From: Bicyclus anynana
Taxonomy: Eukaryota > Arthropoda > Insecta > Lepidoptera > Nymphalidae
Assembly: GCF_947172395.1 (NCBI RefSeq)
Contig: NC_069106.1
Span: 1,860,001 to 1,924,000, forward strand
Length of the DNA stretch: 64,000 nt
Direction: 5' to 3'
Made by a program: the position numbers and the translations under genes. The notes below the pieces were generated by a model, which was not told the origin of the DNA, did no database searches, and saw only the letters and a program-made list of their open reading frames with translations. Within the stretch, counting starts at the first letter, position 1. Each line of letters starts with the position of its first letter. Positions 1 through 12,104 of the stretch are shown here, piece by piece.

Positions 1-261
1 TAAACGTTGTGTTGCTTGATCGCGATTAAAAAACAGAGGTTGATGGTAGAAAAGTAAAAATTTTAAGGTATACGTATTTTTAATGCTAAATCATAATAAA
101 ATAAGAAAAATATTGTCAAAAAAATAAAAACAAAAATAATGGGCCCCCGTATGATTTAAAGGTATGATAAATAGAAAATGGCCCATTCTCGGATCTACCG
201 GATATGCACACAAAAGTCCATAAAAATCGGTCTAAAAGAAATTTCAATTTACTAATTGTCA

Positions 262-465
262 AATTACTTATTGTATGATTTCTTTTTCAAAAGAGCAATT
301 TTTGAGTTTCTTAACGGCTCTTATCAGCAAAATCTGCCTTCCAAACCGGTGGTAGAGTTTTTACAAATAGTCAAACTTTGAACGTTTCAAAAGTGCTTTT
401 TGAAATAAAAATTTGTAAACTTAACCTTTTTGAAATAAATGAATTTTGAATATTGAACTCAAAAT
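262..465 (+). mobile_element. Old LINE 3' end
   Basis: A diverged copy of the 16553-16835 family: TATTGTATGATTTC, AAAGAGCAATTTTTGAGTTT, AACCGGTGGTAGAG and GAAATAAATGAATTTTGA. Confidence 0.6.
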
Positions 466-521
466 CTATTTAAATCTATTACAAATGTATTTTTATATTT
501 GTATAATAGGCAAATTAATTT

Positions 522-842
522 GACAGCCTCCGTGGCGCTGAGGTATGCGCGGTGGATTTACAAAACGGAGATCCTGGGTTCGATCCCCGGCTGGGCAGAT
601 TGAGCTTTTCTTAATTGGTCTAGGTCTGGCTGGTGAGAGGCTTCGGCCGTGGCTAGCCACCCTACCGGCAAAGACGTACCGCCAAACGTTTTAGCGTTCC
701 GGTACGATGCCGTGTAGAAACCGAAAGGGGTATGGATTTTCATCCTCCTCCTAACAAGTTAGCCCGCTTGCATCTTAGCCTGCAACGTCACTTACCATCA
801 GGTGAGATTGTAGTCAAGGGCTAACTAGTAAAGAATAAAAAA
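522..842 (+). mobile_element. tRNA-derived SINE, family A
   Basis: The head has box A (CCTCCGTGGCGCTGAGGTAT) and box B (GGGTTCGATCCC). It is followed by the family body (CTGGTGAGAGGCTTCGGCCG, AAAGACGTACCGCC, CACTTACCATCAGGTGAGAT) and an A-rich tail. Full-length copies in the window are about 310 bp. Confidence 0.85.
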
Positions 843-1156
843 AATATACATATATATTTAATAAAAAAAAATCCCGTAAGCATCTTTAGAATACCAAACT
901 TAATAACTACCGCTCAAATAGTTCTTGAGATACACCTATAGGTAAATCAAAATTTTTACCCACTTCTAAAGGAAAAAATCTTTTTTTTCGCTAGTTTTTA
1001 CCAGCAAACAAAATCCTTAAATACGTGTATATATAACAAGAAGAATTTGAAAACTATATAAATTATTAATAAACTATATTAAATATTACTTCAACTATAT
1101 TAAATATTACAAAAACTATCCAAGTCTTGTGCTTAAATGTATTCTAAATTCTATGA

Positions 1157-1465
1157 GCTGTGATAGCTCAGTGGATATGACCTCTGCCTCCGATTCCGGA
1201 GGGTGTGGGTTCGAATCCGGTCCGGGGCATGCACCTCCAACTTTTCAGTTGTGTGCATTTTAAGAAATTAAATATCACGTGTCTCAATCGGTGAAAGAAA
1301 ACATCGCGAGGAAACCTGCATACCAGAGAATTATCTTAATTGTCTGCGTGGGTGAAGTCTGCCAATCCGCATTGAGCCAGCGTGGTGGACTATTGGCCTA
1401 ACACCTCTTATTCTGAGAGGAGACTCGAGCTCAGCAGTGAGCCGAATATGGGTTGATGACGACGA
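1157..1465 (+). mobile_element. tRNA-derived SINE, family B
   Basis: The head is GCTGTGATAGCTCAGTGGAT (box A) with box B GGGTTCGAATCC. The body is GTTGTGTGCATTTTAAGAAA, ACACGTGTCTCA-type blocks, GCCAGCGTGGTGGAC and TCTGAGAGGAGACTCGAGC. The 3' end is GAATATGGGTTGATGACGAC. Full copies are about 310 bp. Confidence 0.87.
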
Positions 1466-1795
1466 AATTCTATGATATAATTTGGCACCCACTTAGATAT
1501 CATTTCTTTTGTAGGCAAATTCGATAACGACACATATGTGATTTAGAATTTGACCAACATTTTCACATATGTTTAGATAGGATTATTATTAGCAAAACAA
1601 TAATTATCTATCTGTTGTTAGTGTAGTTAGTGGAGACTAAAGTGTGACGCGGTATCAGTACCACAGCCCACAGGTCAACTGATAAGTGATAAGGACGCAG
1701 ATTCTGAACCCCAGTTCATTTACACACTATTTATTTATTGGCACTTTGTTTCATTTCGACTACATTACAATACTTCCGAGGCTAATTCACTATCT

Positions 1796-2023
1796 TTGAC
1801 GTATGCTGGTTACCATCGCACCGCAAGGCATCGGGTGGGTTTTCATCCCTATGTTGTAGATGTCCCTAGGACCCGTACAAAACGCTTTGCGTCTTCTTTT
1901 CTCATACGCACGGCTAAAGTTTGGAATACCCTTGCCAAGTCTGTGTTTCCTGAATATTATAACTTGGGTATCTTCAAAACAAGAGTGAATAGGCACCTTC
2001 TAGGCAAGCGTGTCCTATCTTAG
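1796..2023 (+). pseudogene. LINE reverse transcriptase C-terminal remnant
   Basis: The frame reads HPYVVDVPRTRTKRFASSF, LIRTAKVWNTLAKSVFP and FKTRVNRHLLG. This is the conserved tail of many insect non-LTR retrotransposon ORF2 proteins (the segment following the RT domain). Nothing upstream reads as the RT core, so it is a 5'-truncated copy. Confidence 0.7.
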
Positions 2024-2261
2024 ACTGTATATCTGCATTAAAAAAAAACTCTGGTGGACCACTCAGTAGGTAATAAATTCAAGATGGCAATCGCACTCAG
2101 GACCTTTCTATCGAAAATCACAACAACCAACTACCCCAGAGTCATAAAAAATAAACTAAATAATAACGTCTTGAAAAATAAACTTATAACATCAAATTAT
2201 GATGATGATGAAACTAAAGTAATAAAATTATTAGCTTAATTTATATAAAAACCGTGCCGTG

Positions 2262-2567
2262 ATAGCCCAGTGGATATGACCTCTGCCTCCGATTTCGAAG
2301 GGTGTGGGTTCGAATCCGACCCGGGGCATGCACCTCCAACTTTTCAGTTGTGTGCATTTTAAGAAATTAAATAACACGTGTCTCAAACGTTGAAGGAAAA
2401 CATCGTGGGGAAACCTGCATACCAGAGAATTTTCTAAACTCTTTGTGTGTGTGAAGTCTGAAAATCCGCATTGGGCCAGCGTGGTGGACTGTTGGCCTAA
2501 CCCCTCTCGTTCTGAGAGGAGACTCGAGCTCAGCAGTGAGCCGTAAATGGGTTGATGACGACGATAT
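2262..2567 (+). mobile_element. SINE family B, full length
   Basis: The blocks are the same as in the 1157-1465 copy, starting at GTGATAGCCCAGTGGATATG and ending at ATGGGTTGATGACGACG. An antisense ORF across it is not a gene. Confidence 0.88.
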
Positions 2568-2943
2568 AAAAACAAATTCAACAAATCTTTCGACGTAAGA
2601 TAAGCCTTGTAAATATTTAAATGGCGCCTTGTTTTATTATTTTTAAACATAATATAACCTGGGCAATGGCCCATTTGTAAACTATTTACGAAATACACGT
2701 GACAGATAACGTTATTGGTCTCTGTTTATGAATTTAATAAACAAAAATCGAATAATCAAGACGCACGGAAGTGCGTCAGCCAAATGGAGAGAACGGCTGA
2801 CGCGTCGAGGTATCTTTACAAGCATTTGAGGACAGTTTTTCTACTTAACGTAAAAACGTAAAAAAAAGAAAAAAAAACATACAAACAGCCGAACGTCGAA
2901 CCTCCTCCTCTTTGGAAGTCTTTAAAAATTTACCTACCTGTAC

Positions 2944-3240
2944 CTACTAATATTATAATAGAAAGAGCTAAAGTTTGTGGTGTAGTAGGGACTAATCTCT
3001 GGATCTACTACTACTACTACTACTACTTTACCATTCGAAAGCCACGTTATTTGTGAGTGTCATAGGCTACATATTTTTATATATCTACACTAATATTATA
3101 ATTAGAGGTAACGGTCATGTTTGTGGTTTTTTAGGGGAAATCTCTGGATCTACTGAACTGATTTTTTTTTTTTTTACCTACGTTATTTGTGAGTATCAAA
3201 GGCTATATTTTATCCCATATTCTGGGAAAGAGAACTAAGC
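2944..3240 (+). mobile_element. Two adjacent degraded Helitron-like 5' halves with a (CTA)n run
   Basis: TACTAATATTATAATAGAAA at about 2945 and CTACACTAATATTATAATTA at about 3084 each start a similar body (GGTTTGTGG-type, TCTCTGGATCTACT, ACGTTATTTGTGAGT). A (CTA)n run lies at 3007-3027. No CTAG end was found. Confidence 0.5.
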
Positions 3241-4480
3241 GTTATCAGTTGTACAAAAAAATATCTATTTTATTTAACTCTAAAGAGAGGAGTAAAAAAG
3301 CATCAGTAATAAGTTCATCAATAAATCCATTATTCTACGATAGAATTAAAAATCTGTAGGTTTAAAATTTAATAATAAAAAAATTAGACCTTTATTGTTT
3401 AAAGTTTGCGAATAATTCAACCATTTTTGTTTCACTTCTCCTAAAGACCCCGCTCTACAATTTAGTAACTATTATTTAAATAAAAAAAGCGTGGCTGTCC
3501 TTGTGAGACCCCAATTTTAACGTCCCTGCAAACACTATATAAAAATGTTTAATTTAAATGAAACATAGTCACCGAGTTTCAGCTTCATATTATAAATCTG
3601 TACCTATCGTATTATAAATCTGTACCTAATTGCCCCATAATTGCCACAAAATATTATCAGATTAGTTTTTATTACCACAAAAAGCTTTAAGTCGTTTAGT
3701 CTTAAATCTTAAATCAGGTCGCTTACACTTTACATCAGTGTCTACCAAATTTTTTAAGATAACAAAAATACAGTAATTTAGATAAAAAATTGGAAATTGT
3801 GTCACTGTTATCAATAATAGCTCTTTAATTCAGTATTATGTACTGTTTTAGAGATAAGCTTTATAGCGAATATTTGTGGCAGCATCCAATCTATGGTAAT
3901 AGTATTTACCGGAACCCTGGTGAGCTGTTTACGGAAATTCTAGTTTCTGAATCCGACTTTGGGAATCGCTGTTCTACATAAATATTGTTTAACAAGGGGC
4001 TGAGTGGACGTCCTTGCGTGACCCCCTTTCTTTAGTGCATTGAACGTACAATAGTCCTATTTGAAGCTTCCTTTGATTCCATTCAGTCGAGTGGGAACAC
4101 GATATTTTAACTGCTCTCAAGACTTATTATTCTGAACCAATGGTAAACCGGTAAACGGATACAGGTCACGAGGTCCTGGGTTCGACTCTTGGGTACAGCT
4201 AGGACACAGAACATAAAGCGTTTAAGCTGCGCCGTGGACTAGTATAAATTTAATAAAAAACTTTGTTAGTAAATGTGGGTTAAATTATGGTTTCTAAATA
4301 AGGGTCATCACACATCAACTTCGAAAAGGATCGTAACCGTATCGCCTCGGCGTAAACCAGGTGTCTATTCGGCTACAGTTAGGCCGACTGCAGGTTGACA
4401 GCGAGGCGAACTATACACGGGAGGAAAAAGAGAGGCAAGCGTAAGGAAAAGCCGAGATCGGATACTGAGAGACGTAAGCG
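3241..4480. other. No gene seen
   Basis: AT-rich, with stops in all frames. A tRNA-like box B (CCTGGGTTCGACTC) near 4175 suggests a SINE scrap. Otherwise nothing I can support. Confidence 0.6.
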
Positions 4481-4736
4481 CAGCTCAAACCAATTACCAT
4501 AGGACCTCGCTTGACGTTACCCCTCTGTCAAAAGTATATGATCACGATCTAACGTGTCTGTAATCTAACATACAAACTGCGAATAGAATAAATGTTTCGT
4601 TGTGTTAAAATTAGTTAACGTCGTAAGTAGGTGTTAAATATTTTCGATGTGTGTTAACGTCGTCCCTCTCAAAAAACGACAGACAATTTTGTTGGTGACT
4701 TTGAATGCGATACAAGTACAAAGGTAATTGGTCTGA
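4480..4736. mobile_element. Older MITE copy of the CTCAGACCAA family
   Basis: The ends CTCAAACCAATTACCATAGG and GTAATTGGTCTGAGAAG and the inner GACAGACAATTTTGTTGG tie it to 8853-9168. It is more diverged. A fragment also occurs at about 36588-36663. Confidence 0.62.
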
Positions 4737-4910
4737 GAAGCGCCTATCCCGAGAAGAGGCGATTACAGTAGTTGCAAAAAGGAGTTTCAGTCACAGAATA
4801 CTTGGTGGTTCAATTTGACACAATGCCTTTCTGAGTTGATATGTGTGCTGTGACCTTTAGTACCCGCTAGTTGTCAAAATATATCGAACGACAATATTCG
4901 CTCCCTATAA

Positions 4911-5378
4911 TGCTAGCCACAAACGGTCAATTATTCTCACGTTTCTGAAAAGCAAACGGCAGTACGCGGCATACTATACAAGTCATGTACGCAAAACTAC
5001 ACGTTATCAACCCATATTCGGCTCACTGCTGAGCTTGAGTCTCCTCTCTGAATGAGAGAGGTTAGGCCAATGGTCCACCACGCTGGCCCAATGCGGATTG
5101 GCAGACTTCACACACGCAGAGAATTAAGAAAGTCCTCTGCTATGCAGGTTTCCTCACAATGTTTTTCCTTAACCGTTTGAGACACGTGATATTTAATTCT
5201 TATAATGCACACAACTGAAAAGTTGGAGGTGCATGCCCCAGACCCGATTCGAACCCACACCCTCCGGAATCGGAAGCGGAGGTCATATCTACTGAGCTAT
5301 CACGGCTCAACACACGATCAATTATAGTCGTGGGTGCTACAGAAACGTGATAATAATTGACCGTTTGTGGCTAGCATA
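4911..5378. mobile_element. MITE-like element with about 38-bp terminal inverted repeats, split by a SINE
   Basis: The left arm 4911-4948 (ATGCTAGCCACAAACGGTCA, then ATTATTCTCACGTTTCTG) and the right arm 5341-5378 are reverse complements with about one difference. Nearly all of the interior is the SINE at 4993-5310. No transposase is present. Confidence 0.8.
4993..5310 (-). mobile_element. SINE family B inserted inside a terminal-inverted-repeat element
   Basis: This is a full reverse copy from TTATCAACCCATATTCGGCT to TGAGCTATCACGGCTC. It is flanked by the two arms of the element at 4911-5378, so it inserted after that element did. Confidence 0.88.
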
Positions 5379-5396
5379 ACACGTGCGCATTCAACT

Positions 5397-5459
5397 GACA
5401 CCTGGCTACCAAACACATCCATACAAACACAGTACAAACATCCATTGAGCCAGGTGTCA
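5397..5459. repeat. Short hairpin: 12-bp inverted repeat with 39-bp loop
   Basis: TGACACCTGGCT (5397-5408) and AGCCAGGTGTCA (5448-5459) are exact reverse complements. It lies just outside the MITE at 4911-5378. Function unknown. Confidence 0.7.
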
Positions 5460-5871
5460 AGTTATCCGTACGAGCTCTACTTCCTAGTGATCTCTTCCCA
5501 GCAAATGACAAGGCAACATTAAGTTTAGGGGAGATGTTTTCATTATTTTCTCAAAATAAGCAACAGAATACATTGATTTAAACTCAAAGTATCTTAACAT
5601 GGAAGTTTATTTCCTTTTATTTAATTAATTATTCAAGTTCACGCATTCAATTAATTTAAATTTATACGACAATATAATAATTATTTCTTACAACTTAAGT
5701 CAGGGGCGCGAATGTAGGGCGACTATTGGCAATTTAAATTAAATAAATCTTCACTGCTTTGTTAATTAATTTTCCTGTATCAGATAGATAAGATAAACAG
5801 ATGCTTAGTCTATTACTTACTATCGACACGCCCTGGCTTTACACGCTATATTTATTGCGTTGATATTAAGT

Positions 5872-6181
5872 GACGGCCTCCGTGGCGCAGTGGTAATCGC
5901 AGTGGTCCTGGGTTCGATCCCCGGCTGGGCCGATTGCGGTTTTCTTAATTGGTCCATGTCTGCCTGGTGGGATGCTTCGGCTGTGGCTAGTTACCACCCT
6001 ACCGGCAAAGACGTACCGCCAAGCGATTTAGCGATCCGGTACGATGCCGTGTAGGAACCAAAAGGAGTGTGGATTTTCATCCTTCTCCTAACAAGTTAGC
6101 CCGCTTCCATCTTAGACTGCATCATCACTTACTATCAGGTGAGATTGTAGTCAAGGGTTAACTTGTAAAGAATAAAAAAAA
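5872..6181 (+). mobile_element. tRNA-derived SINE, family A, near full length
   Basis: The order of blocks matches the copy at 522-842. The head GGCCTCCGTGGCGCAGTGGT has lost part of the segment before box B, and the A-rich tail ends at about 6181. Confidence 0.88.
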
Positions 6182-6293
6182 GTAGTGTAAGGATAGAAAA
6201 TATGTATATTGGTTGGAGGTGATATTTTCTATGTGCGAAAACAACTCGTTCCCCTCAAAAAACGATAGATTTAGATGCAAGTTGTATAAATTT

Positions 6294-6378
6294 AGGTGCA
6301 TGCCCCAGACTGGATTCGAACCCACACCCTCCGCTATCGGAGGCAGAGGTCATATCCACTGGGCTATCACGGCTGCAA
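6294..6378 (-). mobile_element. SINE family B head fragment
   Basis: Only the tRNA-like head and box B remain (GGTGCATGCCCCAGACTGGA to CCACTGGGCTATCACGGC, reverse orientation). Confidence 0.75.
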
Positions 6379-6477
6379 ATATTGGACACACAACACTGAT
6401 GTTCGACTGATTGACCTTGAACCAAGTAGCCACATAGCGACTTAGAACTAAATTAAAAGCAAAACCAAACAGAAGGC

Positions 6478-6869
6478 CTAGTGGCAGTTTGATACTGTTA
6501 CTATCGCGTTAACGTAAACGCGAATTTCTAATAAATTGAAACAGCACCATCTAGTGGCACTACTGCACAACTGTTTCAATTCCATATAAATTAGCGTTTA
6601 CGTCAACGCGATAGTAACAGTATGAAAATACTGAACCGAGTGCCTAGTGGGAGTTTTCAATAATTCATTCTGTTACTATCGCGTTAACGTTTACGCAAAT
6701 TTATATGGAATTGAAACAGTTGTGCCACTAGATGGCGCTGGTTCAATTCCTTAGAAATTCGCGTTTACGTTACGTGACGGTAACAGTATCAAACTGCCAC
6801 TAGGCCCTCAGTAGTGCCACTTGCGTTTACGTTAACGCGATAGTATCAGTGTTAAACTGCCACTAGGAT
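6478..6869. mobile_element. Cluster of about two and a half palindromic MITEs
   Basis: Units 6478-6652, about 6643-6806 and a half unit at about 6811-6869 share ends (CCTAGTGGCAGTTTGATACT and its complement) and inner blocks (GTTACTATCGCGTTAACG, TTTACGTTAACGCGATAGTA). Each unit is itself close to a palindrome. They are tandem or nested insertions with no coding capacity. Confidence 0.8.
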
Positions 6870-7159
6870 AGGTGAACCCACTAGGCAAATGTTTTGTGAC
6901 TTGTGTGCAAAAGAAAGCAAAGCTGATGTATAAATGAATGTTTGTCGAATTATCACTATGGAAGCCGAGGCTAGGGATAAAGGCGAATGACGCAATCAAT
7001 GACGTATTCTTGCCTCATCCCCTCCCCCTCCCAACATGATGACATAACGACCAGAATTGAGGGAGATGTAAAAACTGTTTTTCGAACGTTGGATTTGGTA
7101 TTATCGTATTTGGTAAATAGGGGTTGAATTTTTTAAAGATTCGGAATGAGAAATATTAA

Positions 7160-7475
7160 CGTCATCGTTATCAACCCATATTCGGCTCACTGCTGAGCTC
7201 GAGTCTCCTCTCAGAATGAGAGGGGCTAGGCCAATAGTCCACCACGCTGGCCCAATACGGATTGGCAGACTTCACACACGCAGAGAATTAAGAAAATTCT
7301 CTGGTATGCAGGTTTCCTCACGATGTTTTCCTTCACCGTTTGAGACACGTGATATTTAATTTCTTAAAATGCACACAACTGTAAAGTTGGAGGTACATGC
7401 CCCGGACCGGATTCGAACCAACACCCTCCGGAATCGGAGGCGATGGTCATATCCACTGGGCTATCACCCATCTTA
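7160..7475 (-). mobile_element. SINE family B, full length
   Basis: This reverse copy opens with TTATCAACCCATATTCGGCT and ends at CACTGGGCTATCACCC. All body blocks are present. Confidence 0.88.
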
Positions 7476-8166
7476 TAATATTATGTATTATGAGTATTAT
7501 ATATGGTTTTCTGTGAAGTAACATTTTAAATAATAAATCATACCGATTTTTTTTTGAAGTCTGCTTTTACGTGTTTAATAACCTTCCTTATATGAATACC
7601 GAGTATTCATAATTGTTTAACTTTTATTACTTGCTGGCGGGTTTTTTGATCGAGTACTTAAAACGATCAAGTCAATGCACGAAACTAACCAGTTTTTATA
7701 TTTCAAAGAATATTAAGCCATGTCTTTAAAACAACCATTAATAATTCTCATTTCCTCTTCCATTGACCCAGAGTTCTTACTGTGACTTATATACAACTAC
7801 GAAGATAAAATATCGCCTGTGGTACTCGCTAATAATGTAGCTTTCCATTGGCGAAAGAATTTTTATAGTCGGTCGTTAAAGTCACATTTTCATCTTTAGT
7901 ACGTACTAGCAGACTCCGCGTGGTTCCTGTTCACAGTTCGTTTCGTGTAGCATGGTGCGGGTGACAGTTCGTTTCACTCTTGAAAGTCAAGTGCCTCAGT
8001 GCCGCGTTTCACGATAATTGTGCGTAATATGAACGCCATACAGGCGACTGTCACCGTACCCATGCTATCTGAAAAACACTTTAGAGACAACATTGTATTA
8101 ACTTTTATAATTTGTAATATGACAAAAAATAGGTTGTTAATTATGACTAAATTAGTAAACAGGCTT

Positions 8167-8387
8167 AGAGTTTGGCTAATGAAAGTAGAGACTGTAATCG
8201 CCTGCCAAATTAAAAAAAAAAATTGAATAACTGAATTTAATACATGAAGTATAGATAGTAATGTACTCACAAACAAAAAAATAATTGAAACAAATAAATT
8301 ATGAAAACGCATGTTTTTTTCATTCGTTTAAATGATTTTTTTAATTTGGCGGGCGATTTCAGTGTCTACTTTCATTAGCCAAACTCC
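8167..8387. mobile_element. MITE with about 45-bp terminal inverted repeats
   Basis: The left end GAGTTTGGCTAATGAAAGTA mirrors the right end TACTTTCATTAGCCAAACTC. The next blocks (CGCCTGCCAAATTAAAA / TTTAATTTGGCGGGCG) also pair. ORFs on both strands here are an effect of the palindrome. A second copy is at 19448-19706. Confidence 0.78.
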
Positions 8388-8852
8388 ATGTATTGGGCTA
8401 TTAAAGGCTGTACAGACTTCTTTAGTTTTTTAGTCCAGGATTTTTGGCCGGTGAATCCAAAAATTGTTCGTACTCGACTAAAATACTAAAGTAGTCCGAA
8501 CTAGGCATTAAAGATGAGATTCCAGTTCCTCAATGTCTATGGTTCGGTTAAAAAGAACAGATATTTAATCACTTTAAATCTCGTCTGTCAAAAAAGATAC
8601 AACATAAACCCGCCTGCCTTTAGGCCTGCGTTTCAAAGAATCACCTTTCCGGTTAGTGCGAGGTGATTACTTACATTTTACTCGTTTTAAATTCCCTTCG
8701 TAATTACAATTTACAATCTTACGCATGCATGAGGAAAATATATAAATATTCATCAAATATTTATTATTAAACTTTTATTCATCTTGTACTGCTATTATTG
8801 GACTAATAGCCTGCAGTAGCCACACATTCCTCATGGAATCTAATGAGGGCTG

Positions 8853-9168
8853 AACTCAGACCAACTATTGTATAGGACCTGCCTCGCTAGTCGTTACTTT
8901 TCTGTCAAAGTATATGATCAACGATCTAATGCGATTATAAAAATTGTCTCTATAGTATCGATGTTAAATAGTTGTAATCGTGTTTGTCGGTTAAAGAGCT
9001 CCGTAAAATTATCCTTTTTGTGTAATTGAATTGTGTAAAAAACGGGTAAAAACTTCTAGTTTAGTATAAGATATATACAAAATCTAAGCTCGTTTTCCTC
9101 AGAAAATGACAGACAATTTTGTTCTGGACTATGAGTGCGATACAGGTCCTTCTATAATTGGTCTGAGG
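8853..9168. mobile_element. MITE with ends CTCAGACCAA / TTGGTCTGAG
   Basis: Terminal blocks AACTCAGACCAACTATTG and ATAATTGGTCTGAG are inverted. The interior shares GACAGACAATTTTGTT and GTATATGATCAACGATCTAA with copies at 4480-4736 and 16901-17210. Confidence 0.75.
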
Positions 9169-9309
9169 GGCTGAAATAACCTACCCTAACCACACAGCAA
9201 TTCACTTGTTTCTAAAATAATCTTGATAATTCTACTTTAATAATAAAATCATGAATTTATTAAAAAAAGTTTGCTACAACGTTTTACGACATTTTTAATT
9301 CATGTTTAA

Positions 9310-9674
9310 CTAGCGGACGCCCGCGACTTCGTCCGCGTGAAACTCGATGTAAACTTTCAACTACCACTACCCAACTCTACCCCTACCCTACCCCTACCCT
9401 ATCCTACCCTACCCCTACCTTTTCCCGAATTTGCTTTGCTATAATCCTCACGGAGCCGAGAACTTTTCAACGAATGCAAAACCGTGGAAATCGGTTCGTG
9501 CGTTCTGGAGTTATAGCGTCAGGAAGGAAAACCCGACTTTTATTTTATTTTTTTTATATAAAAAGTATCCAATGTCTTCGAGTCTTCTCCTGGCTCTAAA
9601 CTACCTCCCTGCCAATTTTCAGCTAAATCGGTTCAGCCGTTCTTGAGTTATAAGTGAAGTAACTAACACGACTT

Positions 9675-9707
<33 letters not shown>

Positions 9708-9709
9708 GA
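9310..9709 (-). mobile_element. Helitron-like element with CCCTA-rich interior
   Basis: The GC hairpin end CTAGCGGACGCCCGCGACTT is at 9310. The interior has a run of CCCTACCCTA-type units (9362-9420) and the element ends in a (TA)n run and ATAGA at 9709. Shared families are at 26126-26531, 29611-29921 and 62543-62742. Confidence 0.75.
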
Positions 9710-9989
9710 TTTGTCCACATCGGGGACGAGCAAAGATCGTTGACCATACTATTGAGCCTGAGTTTTACGTGGTTTTACGTCATTTTTTAGACTTATGATT
9801 GGTTTGTTTGTTCGTTTAAATGCTGCAGAAATGACAAAAAACAATACTTTGTGGTGAGTTAGGGTAGAGTAAATCAAAAACTAAAGAGATTTTAGGGATT
9901 TGCCTCGTCTATTGGGCCCCCTAACTTATTTAAGATAAATAATTTGGCTGAATAACTGGACCCCCCGCTAAGGCACTCTACAGCACTAA

Positions 9990-10850
9990 GCGAGACGAAA
10001 GTGCGACCACGTGGTTATCGATTTTCCCGCGTGCGTTTGACGATGTACGTACGGCTTACGAAATATCTCCCAAGTTTTCCCACACGATCAACCTTTATAA
10101 CTATTATATCGAAGTTCTTGGTTAGAATGTACGAAAGAAATATTGTTTTTTGCAATTCCCGTGAAAACTATGCATTTTCCGGGATAAAAGTGGTCTTTAA
10201 ATTCTGCTTTAAGGTCCAATTTATCTGTATAGGTACCAAATTTCATCAAATTAGGTTCAGTGTAGTTCAAGGTAACAGACAGACAGACAGACTTACTTTC
10301 GCATTTCTAATATTTGTATGTACAACGATTTTATATCATGAGATATCATGTTACGTGGCTACAAAATCACCGCAAAAAGTGATCCGAATTGAGTGCACAC
10401 ACACGCATAATTTTATGTTTACTTACATTATATATTTATGTAATACATAATGTAAGTAAACACAAAATAATTAATTCATCCTTTTGATATTAATTATTTT
10501 ATTAATTTAATAAATTATTTAGTTATTTTGAAACTTTCTGAACACACAACTCTACGTTGTAGACAATATTTAGATATTATTTGTTTTTGATTTATTAAGA
10601 CAATTAGTCACTTTCATTCGCCGCAGTTTCGGCACGTTAGTGACATATATATTAATACAAAATCTTTGAGTATGAAAGTAAGTCTGGATTATGAGGTTTT
10701 GATATCAAATTCAAGCATAAAGCATTAGGATTGAATCGGATAGCGAGACGAAAGTGCGACCACGTGGTTATCGATTTTCCCGCGTGAAAATTGCCGGTGT
10801 ACGGCCTCCCTTGACCCCAATACCACTGAGACAACCCCTAGGTTTTCCCA
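9990..10850. repeat. Two copies of a short GC-containing block with LINE-like sequence
   Basis: GCGAGACGAAAGTGCGACCA with CGTGGTTATCGATTTTCCCG occurs at about 9990 and about 10742. Between them is a 3'-end-like stretch ending in an ACAGACAGACAGAC run, followed by AT-rich sequence. No coding signal is convincing. Confidence 0.5.
10405..10475. repeat. Short palindrome of about 25-bp arms
   Basis: ATGTTTACTTACATTAT (left) mirrors ATAATGTAAGTAAACAC (right) around an AT-rich loop. It resembles a tiny foldback element. Confidence 0.65.
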
Positions 10851-11639
10851 TCTGATAAACCGTTGCTTGTGATAAGCCTCTATGACCGCTAACTACCATA
10901 TTTCTTGGCTATATTATAGATAAATTAATATTATAAAAAAATATTAATAAAAAAGTCTTTTACTTTTGTTGAAAATAATATATGTTTTTGATAACCAAGA
11001 AGCCAAAATGATTGCTTTTAATTATTTTATTATTGGGAGAAATTCTATAAAATAATTCAAAACCTGACGTGATAGCCCAGTGGTTATAACCTCTGCCTCC
11101 GATTCCGTATTTACTGAAACAGAAACAACGCGGGTGAAACCGTCGTATATAAACTAGCGGACGCCCGCGACTTCTTCCGCCCTTGGACCTCCTTAATCCG
11201 GCCCTATCGCAAAATCCGTTCTTAGCGGACGTCTACTACCTATATGAAGTACCTCCCTGCAAAATTTCAACTATGGACGTCAAGCGGTTATCGAGATTTT
11301 GTGATGAATGCCATTTCGCATTTAAGATTTCAAAGAAGTCCGCACATTTTATGATCGATGCGATTGAGAGTGCATTTTTGTAATGTCTTTCTCGGAAGAC
11401 GAAACCTGTAGCGAGGTTGTGAAGTATGTAAAAAGTAGTTGTCGAAACCTGCCTTGAGTTTGGTTCAAGTTTAACGGACTGCCGAATGATGCAATATTTT
11501 ATTGCATTTGCATTTTATGGTTCTGTCTGCCTAACTGGTCCAGTTTTTGAAGTTCAAATTCAAATTAATTCACTTGAATTAAACTCTTTAATTAATTGAC
11601 GGTTGTTTATTTTTTAATTGTTTTTTTTATTGACAAAGA

Positions 11640-11770
11640 ACTTAAGCTAACTATCCTAAAAATATATAAATCATGTCCACGTGGAATGGTGGCAAGAATA
11701 CTGGCTGCATTTCCGCGCTGGACAGCCAGGCTGATCCTTTGCGCAAAAAATGAATTTTTACCCCCTAGAA
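11640..11770. repeat. Fragment of the CGTGGAATGGTGGCAAGAAT repeat
   Basis: It shares CATGTCCACGTGGAATGGTG and GCTGATCCTTTGCGCAAAAA with 61380-61560 and 62750-62905, in the same orientation. Confidence 0.6.
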
Positions 11771-12104
11771 TTATCCAGTGCCCACCCTAGGATACTGGGC
11801 TGCCAATTTGAAATTCTATGGACGCCGAAATACTAATAATTTTACACAAAATATCAGTTACAACTTATAATAAAGAAAAGCCTAAATAAGATAAAGATAT
11901 TGAAAAATAAAGATCTTTTCTGATACCTACCATAGATACAAAGAAGAAATAATAATCCTAGATACGCCAATGGTCGAGGCAACTAGTTGCGGTGAAATGA
12001 TTCAGAGAAATATTTTTTCAATTGCGGCGTGTTGCCAATGATGACCTATGGTTCCGAGACTTGGTCGTTAACTATGGGCTCTTGGTCGTTAACTCTTATA
12101 AATT

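Noticed and set aside
1157..1230. Possible tRNA genes with good box A and box B
   Set aside because: The heads are attached to SINE bodies repeated across the window and do not fold as complete tRNAs with an anticodon arm.
2231..2698. 155-codon minus-strand ORF containing MPRVGFEPTPFEIGGRGHIH
   Set aside because: This peptide is the antisense translation of the SINE family B head and recurs wherever that SINE is found.
7974..8312. ORFs of 112 codons (minus) and 75 codons (plus)
   Set aside because: They overlap a palindromic MITE; open frames on both strands follow from its symmetry and low complexity.
9362..9420. CCCTA-type runs resembling telomere repeats (also near 26170, 31715 and 60950)
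   Set aside because: They always lie at the same place inside Helitron-like elements and do not match the insect telomere unit TTAGG.
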